From positions 1,550,001 through 1,614,000 of the forward strand of contig NZ_CP012750.1 in the NCBI RefSeq assembly GCF_001302565.1: 64,000 bases of DNA, read 5' to 3'. This DNA comes from Glutamicibacter halophytocola. GTDB taxonomy: Bacteria; Actinomycetota; Actinomycetes; Actinomycetales; Micrococcaceae. This document shows positions 26,723-37,325 of the stretch, in pieces (positions within the stretch are counted from its first letter, which is position 1; each line of letters begins with the position of its first letter). A program made the translations under genes and the position numbers. The notes under the pieces are model-generated. The model did no database searches, had not been told where the DNA came from, and saw only the letters and a program-made list of their open reading frames with translations.

Positions 26723-27840
26723 TAGATTTCCCCAAATTTTAGTGTGAAGCTGGGAAGACTAGTTCTTGAGAGCGCGTTTAAGCGTGACCTGCCGCCGAAC
26801 TGTTCATCATTAATGAAACGTCCGGTAATACTTGTCGTTCAATCCCCAAGAGAGAACGACGTGCCCCAAGTTTTTGCTGTTCTACCCAGCTTCTATGCGA
26901 GTGTTGTAACCGTCAGCGTATACACACGAATAGGTTTCGTCAACAAAGTTTTAAATCCTATATATTGCGACCTGAATTGCTCAACATCGAGCCGTTTGGC
27001 AGTTATGAACTACACCGTATTCAATGGGCCGGTCGATTACCCGTTCTTACTTTTGAGTAACTAGAGAATTCTTTTTGGTGGAAGTACCGGTTTTTTGAAT
27101 CCAGCTCTTGATCGCCTTGTGCCACTTGTTGAGCGGAAGGTGTCCGGATGCTCCATGTCAGATTTGACACCGGCTTCATCGGCATGTTCAAGACATGGTG
27201 CCAAGCCTCTGGTCGAGGTTTGCACGTTCTTCCAAGTTGGCGGACCAGTGGATGGACTGCGCTGTTGCGACGTCGGTACTCGTTCTGAGGCAATCATCAT
27301 CGTTTTCAATTCACCACAATATTTTCCGGTGGATATCTTCGTAATGAATCGTGGTATTGGGTGATTATCTGATTCGCGAGGTGGATTATTTTTAGCGATA
27401 TTATTGGGTGGAATTTTATGCGCAAAAGTTGCCCTAGGTGAAATTATGAAACGGGTAATTCAATGTTCTTAGGCTGTGAATCTATGGCCTTCCAGGCGCG
27501 CTGGCGGCGGGTCATTTCTAGGGAGCAATTCCTTCATTGGGTAAAAGGAATCGACGTGAATTGCTGAACGGGAGTTCTGCTATGGCTGCGCTCACCGGTG
27601 GGGTGCTGAGATGAACCTTTCTGAATCAGCTTCCAGCCTCTCTAACCAGCAGTGTGAGCACTGGGCAGGAGACGGTTAGGAAAAGTCCAAAGTAGCGAGT
27701 CGTCGGCTACAGCCTCGATGGGTCATTCAGTGCAGCATCTGGGGCTGGACACGTCGTCGAGAGGCGGTATTCAATGGTGTATTATGCGCCTCGATTGTTG
27801 TTACACTCGGCGAAAAGTAATCCAAACAAGGGATATAAAG
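26723..27840. other. 1.1-kb gene-free, AT-richer stretch between the pilus locus and the methyltransferase gene
   Basis: Short frames exist on both strands (for example 26744-27064 plus and 27021-27309 minus) but none has recognisable domains, matched codon use or a clear ribosome-binding site. On the minus strand TAAAAT lies about 15 bases before the adhesin start and could be its -10 element. The stretch 27061-27309 has higher coding-like composition in more than one frame, so a decayed gene is possible but not supported. Confidence 0.5.
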
Positions 27841-28539
27841 ATGGCAGCCAGCAATTATGATTCGTTCGCCAAGGAATACGCCATGGAAAATGAATCCAGT
27901 TTGCTTAATGCCTACTATGAACGGCCAGCCATGCTGGAATTGGCCGCTGACGTCGCAGGCCGCGAGATCCTGGACATTGGGTGTGGTGCTGGCCCATTGG
28001 CCGGGGAATTGATATCCCGCGGGGCATCGGTGACAGGATTTGATGCCAGTGTTGAAATGCTGGAATTGGCACGGGAACGGCTCGGCGCATCAGTCGATCT
28101 GCGAGCGGCCCGGCTGGGGGAGCCGCTTCCCTATGGAGAAGATTCTTTTGACGATGCCGTCTCTTCCTTGGTGTTTCACTATCTGCCTGACTGGTCATTC
28201 GCCCTTGAAGAGGTTCGACGCGTTCTGAAACCCAAGGGCCGATTGATCTTGTCGGTCAATCATCCAATTCTCTATCCGTGGAACCATAAGGGCTCCGACT
28301 ACTTCAAGGTCACCGAATACTGTGACGAAGTGACTTTGAATGGGCATGCGGCTGAACTGACGTATTGGCATCATCCCTTGCACGTCATGGTTTCATCGAT
28401 GATTGATGCGGGGTACTCCATTGAGCGCATCTGGGAACCGCCCTATTCCAAGGACGCGCCGCAGGAGATTGTCCCGGATGCGCTGCGCGAAAGGGAGGAG
28501 TTCCTGAGCTTCATATTTTTCGTCCTCAGGGCCAATTGA
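27841..28539 (+). CDS. Class I SAM-dependent methyltransferase
   Basis: A 232-residue soluble methyltransferase of the UbiE/type 11 group. The SAM-binding motif I is DIGCGAG at residues 45-51, the acidic end of beta-2 is in 'VTGFDAS' near 63-69, and motif 'FDDAVSSLVFHYLPDW' near 102-117 with 'LKPKGRLILSV' near 128-138 completes the fold. The substrate is not evident. The ATG at 27841 is preceded by AAGGGATATAAAG, a loosely spaced ribosome-binding site. It appears to be a single-gene unit. Confidence 0.88.
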   Translation: MAASNYDSFAKEYAMENESSLLNAYYERPAMLELAADVAGREILDIGCGAGPLAGELISRGASVTGFDASVEMLELARERLGASVDLRAARLGEPLPYGEDSFDDAVSSLVFHYLPDWSFALEEVRRVLKPKGRLILSVNHPILYPWNHKGSDYFKVTEYCDEVTLNGHAAELTYWHHPLHVMVSSMIDAGYSIERIWEPPYSKDAPQEIVPDALREREEFLSFIFFVLRAN

Positions 28540-28804
28540 GAGCCTACTGGGTTTGAGGAATTTGCGGGCTTGAGGGCATTCAGAAGCAGGACAGGAGTGC
28601 GGGGAAACTGGTGAGCTGAAGCTAGGCTCGTCACATTCTATGTAATAAGTGAAAGTTTTCACAAAGTAGGGTTTTCACTGCGTAACATGCGTGATTTCGC
28701 ACCAAAACGAAGGATGCATAGGGTTACGCTTGATTCGACGGCAGGCTATTGAAGCTGCTGTCTTGCAAGCATCAGCCCAATGAAATCGCAAAGGTGCCAC
28801 ACCC

Positions 28805-30400
28805 GTGTCTGACATTAAGCCCATCGTACTTTTGGCCGAGCAACTTTCCCCTGCAACCGTTGCTGCACTCGGTCCCGACTTTGAAATTCGTCAGACTGAC
28901 GGTGCGGACCGCTCTCAGCTCCTCGAAGCCATTGCCGATGTAGATGCAATCCTGGTTCGCTCTGCAACCCAGGTGGATGCAGAAGCAATTGATGCAGCGA
29001 AGAACTTGAAGGTCATCGCACGCGCAGGTGTTGGCTTGGACAACGTCGACATCAAGGCTGCCACCCAGGCAGGTGTCATGGTGGTGAACGCTCCTACCTC
29101 GAATATCATCTCGGCAGCCGAGCTGACAGTCGGGCATATTGTTTCACTGGCTCGCCGAATTCCAGCAGCCAACGCTTCGCTGAAGAACGGCGAATGGAAG
29201 CGCAGCTCCTTCACCGGTGTTGAACTCTTCGAGAAGAAGGCCGGCATCATCGGCCTGGGCCGCATTGGCGCCCTCGTCGCAGCTCGCCTGCAGGGCTTCG
29301 GCATGGAAATCGTCGCTTATGACCCATACGTCACCCCAGCACGCGCTGCACAGCTTGGTGTCACCCTGCTGCCGCTTGACGAGCTCTTGGCTGAAGCAGA
29401 TTTCATCACCATCCACATGCCAAGAACCCCGGAAACCGTGGGCATGCTGGGCAAGGATGCTTTCGCAAAGATGAAGGACACCGCTTACGTGGTCAACGTT
29501 GCCCGCGGTGGACTGGTTGATGAAGCGGCACTTTACGAAGCATTGAAGAACAAGGAAATTGCTGGCGCCGGCATTGACGTATTCGTCAAGGAACCGAGCA
29601 CCGATCTTCCATTCTTCGAGTTCGACAACGTCACCGTTACTCCTCACTTGGGTGCATCGACCGATGAAGCCCAGGAAAAGGCCGGAGTATCCGTCGCCAA
29701 GTCAGTTCGCCTGGCGCTGTCCGGCGAATTGGTGCCAGACGCAGTCAACGTTGCCGGCGGCATCATCGATGAAAATGTACGCCCGGGCATCCCGCTGATT
29801 GAAAAGCTGGGTCGAATCTTCAACGCATTGGCCATTGGATCCCTGACCAGCATTGACGTCGAGGTAGCTGGCGAGATCGCCGAACTTGATGTCAAGGCCC
29901 TGGAGCTCTCGGCACTCAAGGGTGTCTTCATGGATGTCGTGTCGGAGCAGGTCTCCTACGTGAACGCTCCGGTGCTCGCAGAACAGCGTGGAGTGGCTAC
30001 CCGCCTGATCACCACCCCGGATTCGCCTGAGTACCGCAACCAGCTGACCATCAAGGGCTCCACCAATGAGGGAACCCAGCTTGCCGTGGCCGGCACCCTG
30101 ACCGGCCCTAAGCAGATTGAGAAGCTTGTCGGAATCAACGGTCATGAGATCGAAATCCCAATCTCGGACCACATGATCGTTGTTCGGTATGCGGATCGTC
30201 CAGGTGTTGTCGGTTCGCTGGGCAACGTACTGGGCGAGCAGGGCGTGAACATTGCCGGTATGCAGGTTTCCCGCGACGAGAAGAAGTCCGAGGCCTTGGC
30301 TGTCATCAGCATCGACTCGGCTCTGCCAGCCGGCGTTCTCGATGTTGTCGGCGCTGCCATTGGCGCGAGCGTAGCTCGCGAGATCAACCTCGAAGACTAG
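28805..30400 (+). CDS. serA: D-3-phosphoglycerate dehydrogenase
   Basis: A 531-residue enzyme for the first step of serine synthesis, oxidising 3-phosphoglycerate with NAD. The Rossmann motif GLGRIG is at residues 150-155, and the catalytic residues are Arg234 (NVARGGLVDE), Glu263 (FVKEP) and His281 (TPHLGAS). An allosteric substrate-binding domain follows (about 320-450), and a C-terminal ACT domain (about 455-525, 'RPGVVGSLGNVLGEQGVNIAG') gives serine feedback inhibition, the long type found in actinobacteria. The start is GTG with AAGGTG upstream. Confidence 0.96.
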   Translation: MSDIKPIVLLAEQLSPATVAALGPDFEIRQTDGADRSQLLEAIADVDAILVRSATQVDAEAIDAAKNLKVIARAGVGLDNVDIKAATQAGVMVVNAPTSNIISAAELTVGHIVSLARRIPAANASLKNGEWKRSSFTGVELFEKKAGIIGLGRIGALVAARLQGFGMEIVAYDPYVTPARAAQLGVTLLPLDELLAEADFITIHMPRTPETVGMLGKDAFAKMKDTAYVVNVARGGLVDEAALYEALKNKEIAGAGIDVFVKEPSTDLPFFEFDNVTVTPHLGASTDEAQEKAGVSVAKSVRLALSGELVPDAVNVAGGIIDENVRPGIPLIEKLGRIFNALAIGSLTSIDVEVAGEIAELDVKALELSALKGVFMDVVSEQVSYVNAPVLAEQRGVATRLITTPDSPEYRNQLTIKGSTNEGTQLAVAGTLTGPKQIEKLVGINGHEIEIPISDHMIVVRYADRPGVVGSLGNVLGEQGVNIAGMQVSRDEKKSEALAVISIDSALPAGVLDVVGAAIGASVAREINLED

Positions 30401-30490
30401 AGTTGCGCTATAGGCCAAGTTGTTCATGGACCGCCTCAACCGATTGGTGATGCGGTGTCCAACATGAGCGATTGATTATCTGGCCCCTCT

Positions 30491-30535
30491 CAACCCGTCT
30501 GCTGACTGCCAGGTCAAGCAGGCGGGTTGTCTCGT
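30491..30535 (+). terminator. Terminator after serA
   Basis: CAACCCGTCTGCT pairs with AGCAGGCGGGTTG (13 pairs, one G-U), with a further TGAC/GTCA pairing in the loop, followed by TCTCGTTT. It lies 90 bases after the serA stop. Confidence 0.72.
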
Positions 30536-31789
30536 TTAACATCTGCACCAGAGCTTCCGGGTATTGCGCCGAAAAGGTGTACAGATGACGAACCGAAGAG
30601 GACTCGCAGTCTTCCTCCCGCACCATGTGCACTCCGTTGCACGATCAGCCAAGGGTTTTCCAGGTGATCGGTCTATGGATAGGCATGCCAGCGCTAGAGC
30701 GTTATGTGGCGCCGCGACGTCAAGCGCCGTGCGAGTTGCCGGTGCTTCCTCCGGTACCCTGCCATATCTCGTCGTGGCTACTTTCATTATTCTCCTTGCT
30801 AGGGGTGCAGCTGTTGGCCTTGAAAGGCGAAGGAGCCCAGTCCGGGGTGCTTGATCATCGCGTGGCGCAATTGGAGGAAGCAAGACTCGATCCTCGCCTG
30901 ATGCCAGACCCCGGTGATCGCGGATTCCGGGCACCGTTACGGCCGATGACCGCGACCGGCGGGGGAATCATGCGCTGGATTCGGTGGATCCATGACGCGG
31001 ACCTTCCGCGGTCACAGACTTGCTGCTCGATTTTGGTCTCAGACTTGCTCGAGGCGTGGTTGTACTCGCCAGCACCAGAAGAGGGAGCGCCGGCGAGTAG
31101 CTCGTTCAAAGATGCTGTGTCTTCCGGTCGATCAACGAGCGAAGCTGGGGAACTCGGTTTTCGCGGTCATATCGGGGCGGGAAACCACGCTGGAATCTCC
31201 GCAGTCCTTGCCTCGCGATTGGTTGCGTCCAGCATAGTTTTCCCGTGAATCACTGCTGGGCTGGTGTGCCATTATTGCCACGGTACAACCTGTCATGGAC
31301 AGCACCTGTGGTGTAGCAAACAGCGGCTAGGCGTAGTGAGCAGGCGTTGTCCACCCCTATGGCGCTAGTTCGAACCCTGCTGTCATGCAGCGCCCTAGAT
31401 GGCCGCCAGCCCAAAGGGTGCTGGTGAGAATCTGGATGGAGTGGCGGCACTGCAAAGCTAAAAGCGGTGCCTCAGTCGTCCGCTGCGCAGTGCGCGCCTG
31501 TCCGCTGGTAGGGGCGATGATCGCAAGCGAGCTTTCATTAACGATGGAGACCTGCTCGAAACTGTTCAGCTTTAGCACGTGCTATCCGCTGGAATCATTG
31601 GTGGTGTACATTCGGCTAATCTCAAGCTTGCGATGGTAAGCTTCGCTACTGTTTGAAAATTCACAGGCGAATTTCATGAAACGTTCAAGTGAACGCTAGG
31701 TTAATATTTGGTTGATTCTACGTTATTACTAATCACAGGTAGTTCATGAAGTCGCTGTGATCTACTAATTGGGATAATCTTGGTTTGCT
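30536..31789. other. 1.25-kb stretch without a supported gene, left edge of the envelope island
   Basis: The longest frame (30625-31248, plus) would encode 207 residues with no domain and unnatural composition, and it overlaps equally long frames on the other strand. I see no tRNA, repeat or transposase relic here. The last 100 bases before 31790 become AT-rich and include GATAAT near 31770, a likely -10 for the glycosyltransferase gene. Confidence 0.5.
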
Positions 31790-32791
31790 ATGAAGGATGA
31801 TTCGAGAGACCAGGCGATGACCGAAAAGACGAGTTTCGCCCCGTCTGACACTGCTATCGTGATCGTTACGTACAACCGATCGCATCTACTCGACCGCCTT
31901 CTGGCAAGCATTCAGACAATGGATCCTGCGCCCGGCCACCTCGTCATTATCGACAATGCATCTGCCGACGATACGCATGAGATCGTGCAGAAACATGCAG
32001 ATAATCTTGATGCCGAAGTCGTCTACGAGAAGCTTCCGACGAATACCGGCGGCGCTGGCGGATTCCACACCGGTGTGAAGAAAGCCTATGAACTAGGCGC
32101 TTCATGGATCTGGATGATGGATGACGATGTCGAAGTCATTTCAGATGGACTTGGAAAAATGGGAAAATGGGCAGAACGTTTCCAGGTCATCCAGGGTCGA
32201 CGCTACGACTATGACGGCAGCGAGTTCTATTGGCAGTACAGAATCTCTGATCGGCTTGCCATCCCGATTCCTTTTGCGCCAAGCGACTTTGATGCCACCG
32301 GGTATCGAGAGATGAATTCCGGATGTTTCGAAGGGATGTTCATCCACCGTGATGTGGTCCGTCGTATTGGACTGCCTGACCCACGGTTCTTCATCTACTG
32401 GGATGACCAGCTCTACGGCTGGTTGGCATCGCGGGTCACTACCGCCGTTATCGTCAATGAATTCGTGCTGCGGCGTACGCGCGACATCAGGCAACTTGAT
32501 CTGGGCATTCGCCATTTCAACGCTTCAAGCGATCCGTATCGCTATTACATCATGCGAAATCGAGCAATACTCAAGAAATACTATCGTTTCCACGGGATGT
32601 GGTATCCGGGTGCCTTTGCGCTCGGTACGGCGCTCACCTTCGCCAAAGAAATACTGCGCCTGATCTTGGTTGAAAAAACTATCCGAGGGACGTCGAACCT
32701 CTTTAAAGGCCTTCGCGACGGTCAACGAATTGCTAATGATAATTCGTGGAAACCGATGGCTCCACTCAAGACGAAGCCGCGTAGGCACTAG
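31790..32791 (+). CDS. Glycosyltransferase family 2, galactofuranosyltransferase-like (GlfT1-type)
   Basis: A 333-residue cytosolic-face GT-A enzyme. The nucleotide-binding strand 'TAIVIVTYNR' is at residues 21-30, 'NTGGAGGF' at 85-92, the metal-binding DDD at 111-113, and the WDD motif at 204-206 (FFIYWDDQLYG). The N-x-GGAGGF plus DDD plus WDD set is that of UDP-galactofuranose transferases and related rhamnosyltransferases. A basic C-terminal region with hydrophobic stretches may touch the membrane. The ATG at 31790 lies close to a GATAAT sequence and may be leaderless; ATG at 31817 (MTEKTS) is an alternative. The UDP-Galf mutase gene next door supports the substrate guess. Confidence 0.87.
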   Translation: MKDDSRDQAMTEKTSFAPSDTAIVIVTYNRSHLLDRLLASIQTMDPAPGHLVIIDNASADDTHEIVQKHADNLDAEVVYEKLPTNTGGAGGFHTGVKKAYELGASWIWMMDDDVEVISDGLGKMGKWAERFQVIQGRRYDYDGSEFYWQYRISDRLAIPIPFAPSDFDATGYREMNSGCFEGMFIHRDVVRRIGLPDPRFFIYWDDQLYGWLASRVTTAVIVNEFVLRRTRDIRQLDLGIRHFNASSDPYRYYIMRNRAILKKYYRFHGMWYPGAFALGTALTFAKEILRLILVEKTIRGTSNLFKGLRDGQRIANDNSWKPMAPLKTKPRRH

Positions 32792-33128
32792 GCCAAGGAC
32801 AAATACCCGCCTTGTAGCAGTATCAATCGCCTGACCTGTTATGCAGTGATTCGATGCATTCTTAAGCGTTGGAATACCGATGCTGATTTGCGTGCGCAGT
32901 CTTCCGTTTCCTTGTGGGCGAACAATGCGTTTACGGCTTCGGCTGCCCTGCAATTTTCGTCAACTTCAGAAGCATTTCCAATGTTTCGGCCTCCGGCTTG
33001 AAATCCTTAATCTGGGCATACCACTTGTCGCGGGAACGCAGGACTCAACCCGTTGCATCCCGAGGTCAAGGCGTCGGGGGCGTCTTTTAAGTTCAGAGCG
33101 TGAGTGCCGGAGAACGTCTTTAAACAGC
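32792..33128. other. Gap between glycosyltransferase and the glf terminator; no gene seen
   Basis: 337 bases with only short overlapping frames on both strands and no recognisable product, repeat or RNA. Confidence 0.5.
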
Positions 33129-33190
33129 AAATGTGGGTGTGGCCGCAGCTGGCATGCAATACATTGCTAGCTGCGGGCACACCCACATTT
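33129..33190. terminator. Long hairpin terminator after glf
   Basis: AAATGTGGGTGTG at 33129-33141 is perfectly complementary to 33178-33190, and the helix continues with GCCGCAGCT/AGCTGCGGG. It ends ten bases before the glf stop and has T-rich flanks on both strands, so it can serve the minus-strand glf gene and any plus-strand read-through. Confidence 0.85.
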
Positions 33191-33199
33191 AGTTGTACT

Positions 33200-34519
<1,320 letters not shown>

Positions 34520-34620
34520 TCACCTGCAATCGGCTCGTCAAAATGGGCCGATCGGCAGGCGAGCCCGCGGAGCCGCAAGGCGGTTACGCACTAGTTCATG
34601 CATGATGCGTAAGACAAGGA

Positions 34621-37242
34621 ATGAGGAAATTCCCCTTGGTGGATCCGAAGAAAAAGTATGATGTGGCTGTCCTCGGATGGTGGTACGGCAAAAATTACGG
34701 ATCGATTCTGACTTATTACGGTTTGAACCGTGCCATCGAAAACTTAGGCCGCTCGGTACTCATGGTTCATGAGCCTGTGGGCTACAACGGGTACCGAGTT
34801 CAATGGCCTGACGCTATCCTCTCCATGGATTTTGCGCGCCGAACCGGATACGAGTACACCAAGCAGTTGCATTACTCGGAGCTCAACACGCTCAACGAAC
34901 TGGCTGACACGTTTGTTGTCGGAAGCGATCAGTTGTGGAATCCGCTCATCGGACGAGTGAACGATGATCTTTTCCTCGACTTCGTTGCGCCTGATCGCAA
35001 TCGCGTTGCGTACGGCACCTCTTTTGGAAACCGCGGAACCGAGAAATTCAAGCCGAGCTTCATCGCCAAGCACTCGCAGAACCTCCAGAAGTTCAAAGCC
35101 ATCTCCGTCCGCGAAAACTACGCGGTAGACACGGCTCGCGACATCTTTGGCACCAAGGCGGACCTTGTAGTTGATCCAGTATTCCTGCTGGACCAGGACC
35201 ACTACAAGGAACTGGCAGCCAAGGCATCAATCTCTCCTGAGGGCGAATACTTGGCCGTCTTCTTCCTCGACCCGACACCGGACAAGAAGTCCACGGCGAT
35301 GGCCATCGCCGACAAGGTAGGGCTGGATAAGATCCTGGTGATCTGCAACCCGGATGAAGGCCGCAAGGCGGCACAGGAAATCTGGGCTGACGAACCTCGG
35401 GCAGAACTCATTGCCAGCGACGCACCGGAGAACTTCCTGCGCGGCTACCAGGACGCTAGCTACGTTGTTACCGATAGCTTCCACGGCACCGCATTCTCTG
35501 TAATCTTCGAGAAGCCATTCTCTTCCATCTACAACAACAAGCGCGGAGCTGACCGCTTCAAGAACTTGCTCTCCTCCTTGGGACTCGGCGACACTCGCCG
35601 GGTCTACGAGAGCGACACGGTTGAGACCATCACCAAGAATAAAAACGTCACCCGTTCAATCAGCTTCGCCAAAGCGCGCAAGTACATCACGGAGGGCCGT
35701 CAGTACTCATTGCAATGGCTCGAATCGGCACTTGACCCCTCAGTGAAGTCTTCAGCCGCCCTTGATAACGGCAAGGCTGTCGCCGCCGCGGCGAACTTCC
35801 CGTCGCAAAGCCACACGTTGGATCTGGACTTCTCGGCCAACAGCGACATCTGGTCAATTGCCAAGGGAACCAAGGGCGTATCGCTGAGTGTCGGCGCGGA
35901 CAAGGACTTGCGCGGGAAGCACGTGTGGACGGACCTTCCAGAACCGCTGACTCCAGGCACGAGAAAACGACTCAAGATCCAATGGGCACCCACCACCAAG
36001 ACCAAGAGCATCAACGTCCACCTGAGGAATCCTGAGTCCGGGGCATTCAAGGTCATCGGCAAGGCAAGCGTCGCTGAGAGCTCGGGAAACCTGCGTACCG
36101 ATGAATTCGAATTCTCAGTGGCCGAAGCCGGCCTCAGCCAAGTCATGCTCGGTGCACTGCACTTCACCGGCCCGAAGGCTGGCGCCCAGGTCCACGAGAT
36201 CTCCATTACGGAAGTGAAATCGAAGGCACCTGCAGCCCCTGCTCCGGTTGTGAAGTCTGATGACGAAATCGTTGAGGGCTTCTCGAAGCAGGCACGCCGA
36301 TTGGCGCTGCACGACTTTGAATCCCAGGTCCGTTCCTTTAGCCGTGGCCGCTCGGCAGATTCGGTGACCGGAATCCGCGCACGGATGTTCTTCCATGCAC
36401 ACGCCATTGAAAAGGGCCTGACCCACAGCAACTTCCGCCCAGGGTTCGGCCGCATCGCAATTCCAGGCCTTGCCAAGGAAATGAATGCCTGGCTGACTCG
36501 CGGTCTCGAGACCGACGACACCATCGTGCAGAGCTCTGCTTCGGTCATGAAGGCGTACTTCGCGCGCAACGAAGAGACCAATACGGATGTCTCGCACTTC
36601 CGCAAGCTGTTCTCGGACGAGGCACTGGAAGTCATTGCCAATGGCCGGGTAGGGGAGGGCGGCGCATTCCCTGCGGCGAACCACCGCGAAGACCCAGTGG
36701 AAACCCCCAACGATGACCGCGCATTCATGGACGTCATGTACGGGCGCCGAAGCGTTCGCGAATTCATAGACACTCCAGTGGACGATGCAGCCATTTCGGC
36801 GGCAGTGCAGATTGCCATGCAATCCCCATCGGTGTGCAGCCGCCAGGGTGCCCGCGTGCACCAGTTCGATGATCCGGAGACCATCAAGCAGCTCCTGGAC
36901 GTCCAGGGTGGATTCTACGGATTCAATGCCCCACCGCGCTTGCTGTTGGTGACGGCAGACCTGGACGCATTCCTTTTTGCTCCAGAACGGAATCAGCCGT
37001 TCGTTGACGGCGGACTGTTTATGATGTCCCTGCTCCTGGGCCTAACCCAGATGGAGCTCGGCTCGTGCCTGCTGAACACCGCTATGGGTGTCGAGAAGGA
37101 ACAGAAGATCCGCAACATCGTGGATATTCCAGAGAATGAAGTCTTCATCGCATTCGTAGCCGTCGGCAATTTCGACAAGAATGTTTTGGTTCCTCGCTCA
37201 AAGCGAGTCGAATCGGACAGCATTCTCAAGCGACACGCATAG
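34621..37242 (+). CDS. Fusion of polysaccharide pyruvyltransferase, beta-rich linker domain and nitroreductase-like domain
   Basis: An 873-residue chimera. Residues about 14-330 are a polysaccharide pyruvyltransferase (CsaB-like): 'WYGKNYGSILTYYGL' (22-36), 'VVGSDQLWNP' (99-108) and 'VTDSFHGTAFSVIF' near 284-297. Residues about 385-535 are a beta-sandwich-like segment that may bind carbohydrate. Residues about 545-873 are a nitroreductase-like flavoprotein domain, with a helical 'HAHAIEKGLTHSNFRPGFG' segment near 588-606, 'RRSVREF' near 708, and 'DGGLFMMSLLLGLTQMELGSCLLN' near 796-819. One polypeptide thus joins an enolpyruvyl/pyruvyl transferase with a predicted FMN redox domain. The start is unclear: AAGGA touches the ATG at 34621, and GTG at 34639 has better-spaced GAGGAAA. 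The C-terminus is 35 bases from the next gene, implying an operon. Confidence 0.85.
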   Translation: MRKFPLVDPKKKYDVAVLGWWYGKNYGSILTYYGLNRAIENLGRSVLMVHEPVGYNGYRVQWPDAILSMDFARRTGYEYTKQLHYSELNTLNELADTFVVGSDQLWNPLIGRVNDDLFLDFVAPDRNRVAYGTSFGNRGTEKFKPSFIAKHSQNLQKFKAISVRENYAVDTARDIFGTKADLVVDPVFLLDQDHYKELAAKASISPEGEYLAVFFLDPTPDKKSTAMAIADKVGLDKILVICNPDEGRKAAQEIWADEPRAELIASDAPENFLRGYQDASYVVTDSFHGTAFSVIFEKPFSSIYNNKRGADRFKNLLSSLGLGDTRRVYESDTVETITKNKNVTRSISFAKARKYITEGRQYSLQWLESALDPSVKSSAALDNGKAVAAAANFPSQSHTLDLDFSANSDIWSIAKGTKGVSLSVGADKDLRGKHVWTDLPEPLTPGTRKRLKIQWAPTTKTKSINVHLRNPESGAFKVIGKASVAESSGNLRTDEFEFSVAEAGLSQVMLGALHFTGPKAGAQVHEISITEVKSKAPAAPAPVVKSDDEIVEGFSKQARRLALHDFESQVRSFSRGRSADSVTGIRARMFFHAHAIEKGLTHSNFRPGFGRIAIPGLAKEMNAWLTRGLETDDTIVQSSASVMKAYFARNEETNTDVSHFRKLFSDEALEVIANGRVGEGGAFPAANHREDPVETPNDDRAFMDVMYGRRSVREFIDTPVDDAAISAAVQIAMQSPSVCSRQGARVHQFDDPETIKQLLDVQGGFYGFNAPPRLLLVTADLDAFLFAPERNQPFVDGGLFMMSLLLGLTQMELGSCLLNTAMGVEKEQKIRNIVDIPENEVFIAFVAVGNFDKNVLVPRSKRVESDSILKRHA

Positions 37243-37325
37243 AACTTAGTTAAACCGGTAAGGAACGCAACAAGAGTATGACGACGCCAACAGCAATTGC
37301 GCAGGAACAGATCGAAGGACCAGAC

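Noticed and set aside
27061..27309. Possible decayed gene on the minus strand
   Set aside because: Two frames look partly coding (for example WHKAIKSWIQKTGTSTKK near one end), but stops and frame changes prevent any assignment.
30625..31248. A 207-codon plus-strand frame after serA
   Set aside because: No domain, no ribosome-binding site, unnatural composition and competing frames on the other strand.
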